Source: Toxonevra muliebris (lineage: Eukaryota; Arthropoda; Insecta; Diptera; Pallopteridae). Taken from it: DNA of 64,000 nt. This document shows, piece by piece, positions 48,482-60,761 of the stretch. The notes below the pieces were generated by a model, which did no database searches, was not told the DNA's origin, and saw nothing but the letters and a program-made list of their open reading frames with translations. The position numbers and the translations under genes were made by a program. The stretch is taken from the NCBI GenBank assembly GCA_963691655.1, contig OY829326.1, forward strand, positions 18,836,878 through 18,900,877, given 5' to 3'. Positions within the stretch are counted from its first letter, which is position 1. Each line of letters starts with the position of its first letter.

Positions 48482-48584
48482 ATTAAATACACTCTTCACA
48501 ATTACTTTCATAATATAAAAACATCAAATGACGTTTTCCACATATTTCATAGATTTTGTTTGTATTTCCATTCTGAGTTCTGAG

Positions 48585-49629
48585 CAGTGCTGCCGAAGGT
48601 ACTCCGATCGGAGTATTCGTACTCCGCTCAAATCTCAATCCTCCTGCCCTCCCCAATCGGAAGAAATCCTCCTGTTTCATATTCTTGAATTTTTGAGTTG
48701 TATGCAAGATAAACGTAAATAAAACTAAATGTTTTCTGTTGCGTTATTTTCATTCCGTTTATGTCTGTGAAATATTTGTTACTAGGACTAGCTGTTTTAT
48801 TTGTCGCTGGGCTACTGTCAAAATTTAAAAGTTCGCATTCCATTTCCTGAGGGTTTTGGTTGTCTTTGTGTTTGTAATTTTAGACAATTGAAATCAATAA
48901 TAGAAAAACTGTGTAAAAGTAAGTGCCTATTTAATAAATATCGATAAATTGCTTGCTGACTGCAACTGTTAATGCAGTAATGGCTTGTAAGAGAATGTTA
49001 GAAAAAATTATGCATCCAACTGGGTCCTTTCGATTGAGCTAGCTAAAAATTACCACAAATAACATCCTATGTTTTTATGTTCGGTTTTGTGAAAAGCGAA
49101 GAAATGTTAGTTTTAGTTTTTTAATCTTTATTGCTTTTTTTTTTATTTTTTTTTATTTTAAAACTTGGGGTAGCGCGTTACCCACCAAGTGGTCCTTCTG
49201 AAATCCAGCTACAGATTATAAATCATCAGCTGATAACGACATCTACATATTTAAAAAAGTTATAGCATTTTGTTTTATGGAATCTACCGAATCAGAAATA
49301 TCAATAACATTATAGAGGTTGTTAAAATCACGGCAGGCACGGAGGAACAGCTCATATTATTTACTAATATTAATACTTTATATTGCACCGTTTATTTCCA
49401 AAGAAGGACCATTTTGTTTTTATATAAACTTGTTTATTTTTTATAACTTTTATATGACTGAATTTGTTACAAAAACTTTCTATATATTATTGGAACTGTT
49501 AGCAGTTATCTAAGTAATACTTAGTTGAAAACTTTTAAGACATTTTGAAAATTTTCTCCCTTGTCAAGCAAAATCCTCCGCTCAAAAGAAACAATTCCTC
49601 CCCTTAAAATTTTCAAAACGACAGCACTG
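48585..49629. mobile_element. hAT-type DNA transposon, non-autonomous (1045 bp)
   Basis: The ends CAGTGCTGCCG (48585-48595) and CGACAGCACTG (49619-49629) are inverted copies (10 of 11). A perfect 8-bp target duplication GTTCTGAG lies on both sides (48577-48584, 49630-49637). The subterminal regions carry TCCTCC/CCGCTC motifs on both sides (48622-48675 and 49570-49605). No transposase recognised; small frames inside (for example 49319-49513) are hydrophobic and unassigned. Confidence 0.92.
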
Positions 49630-49691
49630 GTTCTGAGCCCCTCATTTGTGCATATTAATATATCGGTATGCTATTAATTACCGGTAGTTGA

Positions 49692-49893
49692 TTAGATGTG
49701 GGAAAAGGGGGCGGCCGTTGGTTGGAACCTTATGGATCTGAAATCTGAGTCGTATTGGCATACTGAATTGAATGTGACTCTGACTTCGAATTTAACTTCG
49801 ATTTTATCTTTCGCACTAACTCTGATTCCGTTTTGATTTCGACTATTCTGACTTTGGCTCCTTTAGTACTAACTTGATTTCAACTCACACTCC
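49692..49893. repeat. Degenerate CTGACTTCGATTTT repeats between AGATGTG edges
   Basis: Variants of CTCTGACTTCGATTTT fill the block. The edges AGATGTGGGA (left) and TCCACATCT (right) are inverted. No target duplication is visible. Confidence 0.45.
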
Positions 49894-50752
49894 ACATCTT
49901 AATTTTCATAGCTCTAAAACATAATAATAAAATACTTAAAATGTGACAATTATTTGCTTTGCTGCATACTTATGAACTTAAAAAAGAAAAAAACTCTCCC
50001 AAAATAGTAGTAACATTTGAAATTGATTATTTTTTGCTCTTTCATAAACAGAGATTAAAGATTTAACAAATTATTTAGCTCACTTACTTACACTTACAAT
50101 AACCAAAAACAAAAAGAAACTGAACATTTGAGTGTTCATTTTTTAACTGTCACTACACAAAAACAGTTCATTAATAATTCTTTTTGTTTTTTATTTTACG
50201 ATTTTTATTATTTGCACAGTATCAAACTTCGGTATGAAAGTAATGCCGCTGGTTGTTGTTGGGTGGACCACCAAAATATTGTGGAAGTATTTTTTGTTAT
50301 GGTTGGTCGTTTTCAGTCCATAGTTAATCTGTTGGTCGATTGTCTGCATTCTCATCCACTTTCACACACACACACACACTTGTGCAAAAAAATTTTAAAA
50401 TTTATTATTTGGCGCGCATTCATTGCATGTGCACCGTGCGTTTATTAAGTGTCAATTGTTGTTGTTATTGTTTATGTTTTTCACTTATACAAGTATGTGC
50501 GTTTTTGTGTGGGAGTTGTGCATACAGTATTCAATGCATTTATGAGCACATGCACATGCATAGTAAAAATAGATATATTTACATTTTGTTTTCATTTTAT
50601 TTTGTATATAAGTACCTACCTATTGTTTTTTATTATAAAATTTTGTACTGTTTTTTTATTTTTATTTATTTTTATTTATTTTGTGGCGGCTTTGAATTTA
50701 TGAATTTTTACAGTAGTTATTAAATATATAGATTATTGCGGCAATTTTCATG
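49894..50752. other. Non-coding intron DNA
   Basis: Low-complexity T-rich frames (for example 50340-50723, 127 codons of mostly Phe, Tyr, Cys and Ile) are taken as compositional. A (CA)n patch lies at 50364-50378. Confidence 0.45.
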
Positions 50753-50754
50753 TA

Positions 50755-51985
50755 CAGTGGGTGTCATTTACAACGACGGCCAAGGGACCGTTCAAAGCAG
50801 GCCGCTATAACCGACAGCCATTGTATCCGAATACTGCTAATAAAACGGTGTTTGTATTTACTTTTATTAAAATATCTATCTATAACTATGTTCATTCAAA
50901 ATTGAAAAAAAAACAGCCACAATACTAAAATGCACATGCGATTATAAAACCAATATTAAAAAAAAAATTATGTGTCTGTCTCACATTAGAAGGGAAACTA
51001 TGTTGTTTATTAGAAAATTTTTAGAAAACATTTATAAAACATTCTGTAAAAGTTTCTGCAGCCTTTATCTCTTTATTTTCTTGTTGCTCTTCCTCTGTTG
51101 ATACTCTCCACACTTATCGGCACAAACACGACTTAGTACATGTATATAACAGATGAAAGGAAAGTTCAGTTATATGCAATCAAGCCGAGACTTCTATATT
51201 GATTCTCTCACTAAAGCACATGAGATAAAACTGCGAGAAGTAGTCACTCGTTTCTTCCTAGTTTTGTTAGAGTGCAACAAAAACGCGATTTTTCACTTGA
51301 CCGTTGTTGTTGAAGCTTTTGCACTCTTCTTCTTTCTATTTTCTTAAACTTTTTTTCTGTTGATATTCTCTATATATATCGGCACAAACATGACGTAGCA
51401 CACGTATATAAGGAAAATTCTGCTATATGGAATCAAGCTCTCTCACTAAAAAATATAAGATAAAACTGCAAGAAGTCGACTCTCTGCATGACTGTATGCA
51501 GCCGATCCCCATATGACTTCGTTCGCTAAACACTAACAACAGAATAACTTCGTTTCTTATTAGTTTCGTATGAGTGCAACAACAACGCGACTTTCGTTGC
51601 AAAATTTTCGATTTACCCTCGCTAAAGAAGTTTCACTTCAAAATATATACTTAAAAAAACTCGACAGTCTTTATAGCGCTATAGCAGTTGGAATCAAGGT
51701 TTCTTCTGCAAAATGTACGTCTTCATGTGCATACCTATTGCATCCAAAAAACAAAGTTTAAATGAATTTTTTATTCATTTTTTAATTCAGTCGTAATAAG
51801 TCACGAAGAAAAAAAATTTTTGACAAAAAGTTATCGTTTTTTTTTGTGAATCGTTACTATCCGACGGTTGTTATAGTTTACGAAATGTTCATAAAGTTTA
51901 TGAAGGAACCTACTCAAAAACTTCGAAACGGTTGTTATAAACGGTTGATCGTTACAAGCGGAGTCGTTATAGGCGACTTTCACTG
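50755..51985. mobile_element. pogo/Tigger-like DNA transposon, non-autonomous (1231 bp)
   Basis: The left end CAGTGGGTGTCATTTACAAC (then GACGGCC) and the right end, reverse complement, CAGTGAAAGTCGCCTATAAC (then GACTCCGC) are similar inverted termini. They sit between TA dinucleotides (50753-50754, 51986-51987). CAGT ends followed by TATAACGA-type subterminal motifs are what I associate with pogo/Tigger-like Tc1/mariner elements. Further GTTATA/ACGG motifs lie at 51850-51975. Inside is a direct duplication with a 262-bp period. No transposase is recognised. Confidence 0.72.
51094..51620. repeat. 262-bp direct duplication inside the pogo-like element
   Basis: Unit 1 begins TCTGTTGATACTCTCCACAC at 51094; unit 2 begins TCTGTTGATATTCTCTATAT at 51356. 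Both contain ATCGGCACAAACA(C/T)GAC, GATAAAACTGC(G/A)AGAAGT and GAGTGCAACAA(A/C)AACGCGA. Unit 2 has an extra block around 51480-51545. Confidence 0.8.
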
Positions 51986-52309
51986 TATATAAAACTACGA
52001 TATAAAAAATGTAAGTATTTTGCAAATTGCATTTAATTATAATTTTTGTTTCTGACAGCAGAAACTATTAAATATATGTATATATATAAATAAGCACTTA
52101 AGTAGCCTTTTTGTTGAGTGTTTGGTAATTGCATGGTTTAATGGCGTGCAAAAGTGTTAAATGTTGTTGAGAGCTTTGAACTATTTATGCAGTTACAAAA
52201 TAAGCGAGCAAATTTTGAGCTGAAGATATATAAATATTTTCGAAAACTTGGAGCAAAAATTCAGCAATTTTCTTATGATACTTCCAAAGCACAGGATTTG
52301 TAAGCTTAA

Positions 52310-53354
52310 CCCTTCCCTGCCCAACAACGTAAATTTTGTTTAAAAAACTATTAAGGGATAGCATTCGTCATTCTGAACAACTTTTGTTCTATGACTTTTT
52401 CAATACCTTAACTACAAATGTTAAAATCTGAAATTACCCTGTGAACCATATATATGGTTCGTTGAGCAGTATCAAGTAAAATAGAAATGTATAACTTTTT
52501 TTTTTAAAAAATCTCTTTATTGCGAAAAATAACCAAAATCGAAAATTTATACCAATTATTCCGTGTGAAGTTTGTAGAAATAATTTTGTTCGCCTTTATA
52601 GCATAAGTGAACATCACAAACAAAACGTTAGAGAACGCTTACCATAACTAGGAACTTTGGGTTTGAATCGTCCCTCAGAGACTGACTTCATTTTCGGGAG
52701 GTGTCCTATGTTATCCAGTTTAATGTTTGGTGGTGGAATATGGCATGTATTTGGCTTGGATCGTTTTCTTGTAATGCTCCTTCCAAAGGACGGCTCCAAA
52801 GGAGCTATAAATATCATCCTCCGAAAAACCTTCATTATCTTCACTTTCACACCAGCCATAATCATTTACATGTTTATTCTAATCCTCATCGTCCATTAGA
52901 CGCTCCATTCCGAATTTGTAGTAAAAACTGGAAAATGCACCAAAGTTCACCAAACACTAAACACTGCCCAATCATATATGGTCCCAACTGTTAGAAACAA
53001 AAATTTGATAGTATTGTTTTTAAATATTGTTTCGAAGTAAACACATATCAACCAGCACACCTTTAGCAACACAGAAATATATATTTTTTTTTTTAGAAAT
53101 TAACAAAATTTTTCAAAGTTTTTGCTGATTGAAAATCAAAAATTTTACTTATTTCCGAAAAACGTATTTTTTCACATAAAAATGGCAATCACTTTCGACA
53201 GCTGGCGTTTTCTAGTACCATTGTACGTGCTCATCGATAAAGAAAGCTACAATCTACGAAACCCATATTGTGTTTTGGATGTTTGACCTAAGATTGTTCT
53301 ACTATTACTGCCTAAATTGGTGGGACCATATATGGCAGTATGGGGAGGGAAGGG
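52310..53354. mobile_element. piggyBac-like element (1045 bp) with TTAA duplications
   Basis: The left end CCCTTCCCTGCCC and right end GGGGAGGGAAGGG are inverted copies (12 of 13) flanked by TTAA (52306-52309, 53355-53358). CCATATATGG-type palindromes lie near both ends (about 52446-52460 and 53327-53337), with another CATATATGG at 52974-52982. Minus-strand frames in the middle (52614-52900) include an acidic stretch (CESEDNEGFSEDDIYSSFG) like the N-terminal leader of piggyBac-type transposases, but no catalytic domain is seen. Confidence 0.87.
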
Positions 53355-53358
53355 TTAA

Positions 53359-56300
53359 ATATCGACACTGAATTTTGAAATGGCGAACCCAAATTGCTGC
53401 AACTCTACTGTTCGGAATAGTTTTTATTGAACCTGGCTTTTCCAGCACAGAACACTCTGGTTATTTCTATTTAATTTTACAACTCAGCATTAAAAACTTT
53501 TAGAAAAACTGACGATGTCCGATTGGGATGACTGCAATAAATTCAATAAAGTCAGAGGTGCGTTTGGGCGCACACAACTAGCTTGGAAGTTTCCAGAAGA
53601 ATAAAACTTGACTCTCATATATGAAAATGAAACTTGATTATTTCCACACAATACAAAAATTCAGATAAAGAAAGTCAATAGATTGATACTTATAAAGTAG
53701 TAGATTTCAAGGGTGCCCAAAGGTCACACAGAAACGTTCTATACTTCAAAAAGTATTTGCAAGAAATACTACATGACAAAGCGCAAAACCAATGCAAGAC
53801 CTCCAAGATTCCTAAATTCAAAATACAATGCAACAAATCCCAATCAAGCCGTTGAACTGAAAAATGCACTGTGGAAATCCTTTTGTCTAAGTAATTAGTC
53901 TTTTTGAGATATTCAGAGTTTTAATAAAATTTGAAAACTGATCTTAGATCCCAATAGTTTTTTTTTACTTTCCGACAGTTTATGTTGCACTCACATTATA
54001 CTATACCAATCTGCTGCAGATGATGCCAACTATGCCAAGCACTATGTGTAAGATATTTCCCCTTAAATTTATGATAGGCTTAAATTTCATTTGGGTCTTT
54101 AAAAAAAGAAAGTATTGTGTCAATAAAAAATAAACTCATAATGAATTATACCTATTAATAAAAAAACCGATCAAAAGAACATTATCTACACAACCTCGTT
54201 CTTTGTCATCCATTAAAATTAATTAACAAGCTAACTTGTTTTTATATCTAAAATAAAGGAGATAAAAGTTTTTCCCAAAGTAACTAGAAAAGATTTTAAC
54301 AACATTATCTTCACAAAGTTATAGTTTTAATTGTAACACAAAACAAAAACTCAAAGTGCAATGAACTTCTGTGTGTTTGTATTTAAGTCATAAAAGTAAC
54401 CAACATGCTCTTTATTTGAAGTATAAGTAAAGAGACGAATTCATTATCAGTGAGGATGCCAAGACGATAAGTTTCTAAGTAAAGTTATTGCGCACAAGCA
54501 AACACACCCAGTTGGAAAATGCATCAGATTGAAAAAGGTGTTAGTTAATTGGAATGAGTTGTTAAGGGAACTTAATGTAGATGTTTTGAATATGTGGGCA
54601 GATTATTAATGCAAGGACTATGAAATCAGAACTCTGAACTCGTCCAAGACTTTTAGAATAATAAAAAATTACCCCGACTGGGAATACTGGTTTTGTTTTT
54701 TGTGTCGGAAACACATCATAGGTCAGTGTTCTGTGTAAAATTTTCTAACCAAGGGACAGGCAACTCAGAATTTATTGATCCCGATTGCTTTGTTGATACA
54801 TTTCCGACATTCAATTTCGCGTCTTTGACACATGTGGGAATGAAGAGTTAGGGCGTGAGCGATTGGTGCGGTTGATTCATAGCCGTAGTAGTACTCATCT
54901 TAGGTGTCAACTAAAAATATTGAAACTATTTCTGAAATCGGCTCAATAACAATATAGGTTTTTATTAATCAATTTTATTTCTACTACTACATGAAATTCG
55001 CTTGCAAAACTAAGTCACACACAAATCATTTCTCATTATGTTCGCCCCATGTTGAACGCAAAGTAAAAATTAAAAAAAAAACTTTCTATACTGCAAGTAT
55101 ACAAGCTAAATATTTCTTGTATACATGTACAATTTAAACCAATATTTTCACACATGATGAGCAAAAAAAAAAAAAACAAAAAAAAAATTTAAAAACAATG
55201 ACGATAATAATTACAAAATAACAACAACAACAAGTGGCGAAACCCCCAAAGAAGAGAAAAATGAAAATTTAATTATGAAAAACTGTTCACTGCATTGGAA
55301 AAAACGTGATTAAATTGAAACCAATTCTTTTTATTTATTTCCAATGCAACAATTTTCATGTGCCATAATTGAAAAAATGACAGAATGAAATTAAAAGTAC
55401 AAACTACCCATATACATACAAATATTTGTATTGATAGAAAAGTGAAATTGTGAGTGTGATAATATTTTTCTTTTAATGAATTTTAATTTTAATCAATTTC
55501 AGATATGAATATTTTTGCATTTTCCATTTTCATTTAAGTTTTAGCAATTTAAATTTCAACAACAATTCAATATCAAATTATCGTCACCTTTTTGTATTTT
55601 ATAAACTGCCAATGGTATTTGACCAATCAATGGAAACAATTTATTTCAATTAAGTTTTTTTTTTTTATAACAAAAGACAACATATAAAAAAGTGCATGCT
55701 ATTATAAAGCAGCAGAACAAAAAGTTGGAACAAAAGTTGTTAACGATGAAAAGAGTTTAACCTCACAATGGAGAACTGAACAGTGTGAAATAACTTCGTA
55801 CTCTACTATTATAGATTTACTTACATTGAAAGCAGAGAACAACAAAAAAAAAAAAAAAGAAAGCTAAGGGCTAACCATAATAAATTGATTGCAGCTACCA
55901 CAAAAATACATAAAAACAAAATGAAAAAAGTATGAAAAGTAAAAAGAAAAAAACAAAAATGAATGTGTGTGTGTAAAAAGGAAAGAAAATCAAGCGCAAG
56001 CTAAGTAAAGCACTTAATCCAAACGACCCAGCCGACCCTCTTCTTGTTTTCCAACACCCAAGCAGCACTTGAACAATGCATTTGACACGTACAAACGACA
56101 TCATATAAATATTTACATACATATAGATAGACATACATACATTTGCAACATATGGTATTGTAGGAAATTCTTTTTCTTCAATGTACATGTAGTTGGAAAA
56201 ATCACACAATGCTTTCTTCTTCATTTTCTTTCATTCCTAATATTAACACTAAATATATTCGCTAGTTCGTTGTCAGACTAAACTTGAATTTAAGTGCAAA

Positions 56301-58050
56301 ACTATATGCTTAATTGCTTGAATGAGTTTTGAACTTATAAATGACACATATACATACTCGTACATGCATAAACTTAGTTGATACTTATTTAGGCAAAGCT
56401 CAGAACATAAAATGGAAACACAAATTAATAAATGAAACTAATGAACAGGGTTTTTGATCCAAAGTAACTGATTTTTCAGACTCAAGAAGCAAAGTAGTCA
56501 TTTCCCTGGTAGTTATTGACGTTGAATCTGAATTTTAAATTCGCATGAAGATTTCTAGAAACTCCAGCCTTCAGTGCCGAAAAATGTATGGAAAATGTTT
56601 ACCTCGGTTCTTGGGTCTGGTACTTATCTAAATTTCGCAGGCGTAATACATTTTACCTTACTTTTTTTTAACTTTACCTTAACTTTTTTTTTTTGCTCTA
56701 CATCAGTAATACCAATTGAAGCTTTAAAGCTATCCACTTGTAATCACGGGAAACTCTATGATCTTTAAAGTTTTCCTCTGCTAGATCAGTTTGTGAGTTG
56801 TGGATTTTTAAATGTATGGTCTAAATTTTGGAAACTTTCGAAAACATTTTGGGGCCTGATTTAAAAAACTATTGCCTGGTTTAAAAAATTGGTTTCCTTT
56901 GTGTTCATTTAGATGAGCAGAAACTTTTCTGCGCTGTTACTTTTTGATTTGACGATATTTTTGCCTATTTATTGCTTCAAAAATGTTCCCTAATTCAATC
57001 ACTTTTGTAATTACAAAAAAAAAAAAAAAAAATAAATAAATTTTTGTAGTTTTGATCTACAATTTTCTGAAGTATTTTTTGCTGAGGAATATTTTCTTCA
57101 AATTTGTTGGTTTTTTGTTTAACGGTTTATTCAGCATACAGCTATTATTGTTAAAACTGTAATTTTGACCTTAGCGCTTTTGGAACCTTAAGGAAATCAG
57201 AGGGGGTAGCGCAAAACCGAGTCCGGATCCGAATTCACTGACTATCACTCCTCGTTAAAAGTTTACTTTAATATATAACTTTTTCACCTAAGAGGCCAGA
57301 AATTTCGTGAGTTATCAGTGGCCCTCAATGGGATTTTTTTAGGAAATATTTATTAATTTTTTTTGAAGATAGACAAAGTTTTCTGTTTTACCTTCTGTTT
57401 TACCTCTTTCATTAACCCCTTCTTGTGCGGTTTCGTTTTTGCTGACCCCTATTCCATTGCAAAAAATTGTTAAAAAGCTTCCATTGAGGTCTTAGCGTCA
57501 CCGGTAACCCATAGCAGAACTAAAATGTTCAAAGAAAGTAAACAAAAATTAAAAAAATATGGGAAATCGTGTTTAAGTGAATAGTTTTTCTCTCAACGTA
57601 TTTGGACAAAAATTTTAATAATTGTGAGATATTGTTTTCATGTTAAGCAACTTTTTCTTGAGCATGAAACATATGGATGCTAAAATAAAACTATGGGTTT
57701 TAGGTCTCTATAGCCAGAATTCCAGACTTGATAGAGAAAAGGCCAGGATCGACAATACCAAATTATGACTAAAATGATACTAAGTGGGTAAACGGTTTTG
57801 TCAGGTGTCAAATTATCGCACTGTGTAATTAAAATTGCAGAAATAGCTTTTAGCGCCTAAAATGGGAAATTCAAATTTATTTCACTTAACAATAAAATAA
57901 ATAAATATTTTATTTAAAGAAAAACATAGGTTGAAGTACATTAAGTATTGCCATTTGAAAGAATTTATGGCAATTGCAATAAAATTCATTCATCGTGCCA
58001 AACAAAGCATATAGCTAAAAGTTACCATTCATTTTGAACTTCTACCAGCA
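53359..58050. other. Long non-coding intron stretch
   Basis: No supported gene or bounded element. Homopolymer A/T runs occur (about 55162-55186, 55843-55859, 57017-57033). Less AT-rich patches at 54730-54860 and 57205-57250 may be old repeats but were not identified. Confidence 0.45.
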
Positions 58051-58285
58051 ATTTCTAGAGAGCACATGCATAGTGTGCAAGCGAGACGTAAAGCCAGCCG
58101 GAAATACAATTTTGCAAGCTTTTTCAAACAGCGCGATGTGTCACAAATATATTGTACCTTCCAGGTGGGCTAAAAAGATAATGTCACAGCAACCAAACAA
58201 GGAGGGGGTGAACAATAAAAGAAGAAAAAACTCACGTTTAAGTGTAAGACCAGCAATTTACGGAAATGAGTCACATAAACTCAAG
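58051..58285 (+). other. Exon-like open segment (uncertain)
   Basis: An uninterrupted frame lies between acceptor-like CTACCAG (58048) or TTTCTAG (58058) and donor-like CAA/GTGAGT (58284-58290). It reads CIVCKRDVKPAGNTILQAFS and ends KNSRLSVRPAIYGNESHKLK. It is less AT-rich than its flanks. It does not resemble the PTB domain that should follow NOS1AP exon 1. It may be an alternative exon, a transposon scrap or chance. Confidence 0.2.
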
Positions 58286-60730
58286 TGAGTGGCACATGTG
58301 AACTGCACATGTGAATTAAGCTACACTGCAATTTGGAGGAGACATTAACATTAACGTTAACGAAATAATAATATTTTGAAAATGAAACCAGCAAAATACT
58401 AGAGCACGAATGTATAAATTTTTCTTCATTTACATGCACATGAATGTAATACTCGCAGATGAGTGTGATTCATGTGCATTTGTGTATAACTTAACAGACT
58501 AGGTGTACATTTGTGTGTGAATAAAATATACACATTTGTGTGTGTTGTGTTTTTTTTTTTTTGTACAAAAATTGCATTTGCATGCGTTTTTTTTTTCAAA
58601 TGTTCTTCTTTTTTTTTTAAAATGTTCCCATGTATTCATAGACAACTGACTCACATGCAATTTGAACTGTGGTTGAGCTGAAACTAAAATATCCGCTACT
58701 TTTTTCTGCTTTCAATTTGTAACGTAAAATGCATTTGAGTTAATTTCTTTGTTGTTGATGTTTTTCGTTTTATTTCATTCGCAACACAATTTTCATTCAT
58801 ATTATTTTGCAATTATTATTGTTCATATTATTTCTTTCTGTTATGCTGTACCGGTCATGCCAACATGACCGTAACCAAACAAATAAAAAATTGGTATTGC
58901 ACGTTAACCCATTGCATGTTTGGATATGTACATATGTATATGCATTCTACCTATATAAATAAAAATGGTAACAATAATTAAACTACTATACCAAGTGGTC
59001 ACATACAGACATCATTATATATTACCAACAATGAATTTGCTGTTTATTTTGGATGGAGTGCGCGCCGAGCGTAATTGTGAGGGTGATATTCAGAGTGAAT
59101 TTTAATTCATTTGATGATTGCGGTGAATCAGCGCATGCATACTTGTATGCATTATTCATTTAAGTCTCATGATATTTTTACAATATTATATAACAAATTA
59201 AATGACTATAAAATTACAAGTGGTGTTAAATTGGTTATTTATTTTTACTCCTTCACCCTTTTCCCGCACACCTGGCTATATCGTTCTTACTTATTTATGG
59301 TTTTTATGTATGCATTCAAGCATAAAATTAAAAAATTCATATATTTTTTTTCATGTATTCATAAAAATTTTAAAAGAAAGGGGTGGGTTGAAGTTGCGAA
59401 ATGTTCTCAATTTAATGTCGAACTACTTATTCATCTGCCTACATTTACGAAATATGTATTTATTTTTTTTATTTTTAAAAATATTTATTTATTTATAGAA
59501 AATTAATCAAAGTTTTTCTTTTTTATTTTTCTTTCCAGGTAAACAACTTTACAACTTAACGCTAATATTTTTAATATGGTATAAAAAATGCAAAATTTTT
59601 TAGAGCATAGCAGTGACCTAGCATATGTTTCCCATTTGCTATCAGTGAAACGGACTTGTTTATTTATGTAGGTAGCTATGTATGCAGGTGTGTTGCCTAC
59701 GTACAGCAAAAATTAAAAGCAGTTGGTGGCGATTTCAACTATGGTGAAATGTCCCTATTGCCAGCCCGAAAGTTTTCTTATTATGTGTATTTAATTTAAT
59801 AAAACTTTTTGATATTATCAAGGCACTTATAAATCAAAGCTACCTTATTCAGGTCATTGCTTATAAAGTTTTGATTCTGAGTCCGAATTGGGTCTTAAAA
59901 ATCGGTGTAAATGACTTAATTTTGTATTGAACTTAGTACGATTTAATCGATTTTAAGATCGGTTATAAAGTTCAATTTTATGTTAAAATGTCTAGAAATA
60001 AGTTACGTTAAGTGGCGAAGTGTTTTTTTTATTTTAAAAAGAAAGCTACATTGCTGCTCTTGTGTATTGCACTTCCTAATTCATTTAATTAGATCGCAAA
60101 GCTTCAGCAGATAATTGAGTAATTAAGGCCTCCTTTATTTCACCAGCTAACCAAAACTTTTCTGCTTATATCTAGCTAGAACCTGGTATATGGCTCAAGT
60201 GTTTGAGAATTTTTCCTCTTCGATGCCACGACAGCTGTGGTAGAATAAAAGTTTCTTTGCATGCGAATCAATCGCTCAGTGTCCGCTATATAATGTTGTT
60301 ATTAGTCCGATTTTCACCGTGAAAAAAGATGAAACCTGTTCAGTTTCTGAAGGGATTATATCGTCGGCTCAAAGGTAAGACTCATAAAGTAACCGAGAAA
60401 ATCAAATTTTTAAATTATTTTTAAATTATTTAATTTTAAAATAATATTACTTAAAATATTTTACTTGATGACCTTCTGTGGGTTCTGTGTGGAAACCCAC
60501 AATTACGAGGATTCTATGGTTAAAAATTAGTTTTTTCTAATAAAGAATGTTTTAAGCTATGAATTTTAGAATATAATTCATATTAATGCCAAATTTGTGA
60601 GTTTAACCTTTAAATCAATGATATCTCGAAATACTGAGTAACAGAAAAATTCGTCTAATTCGGATTCATCGTCGAAAATTCTTTTTTATTCTTGAGTCTG
60701 ATACAATCCAATGTTTTAAACGATGGTGCT
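58286..60730. other. Non-coding intron DNA
   Basis: Small hairpins are CGGTCATG/CATGACCG (58851-58871) and TGTGGGTT/AACCCACA (60477-60501). Poly-T runs lie at 58551-58562 and nearby. No gene recognised. Confidence 0.45.
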
Positions 60731-60736
60731 GACGTC

Positions 60737-60761
60737 ATCTGACGGTGTGAACGTCAGATGC
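60737..60761. repeat. Perfect 9-bp-arm hairpin
   Basis: CATCTGACG and CGTCAGATG flank the 7-nt loop GTGTGAA. TGACGTCA-like sequence overlaps the left side. Without a T tail or other context I assign no function. Confidence 0.6.

Noticed and set aside
50128..50723. Overlapping Phe/Tyr/Cys-rich frames of 84-127 codons
   Set aside because: Low-complexity T-rich DNA next to a (CA)n patch; looks compositional.
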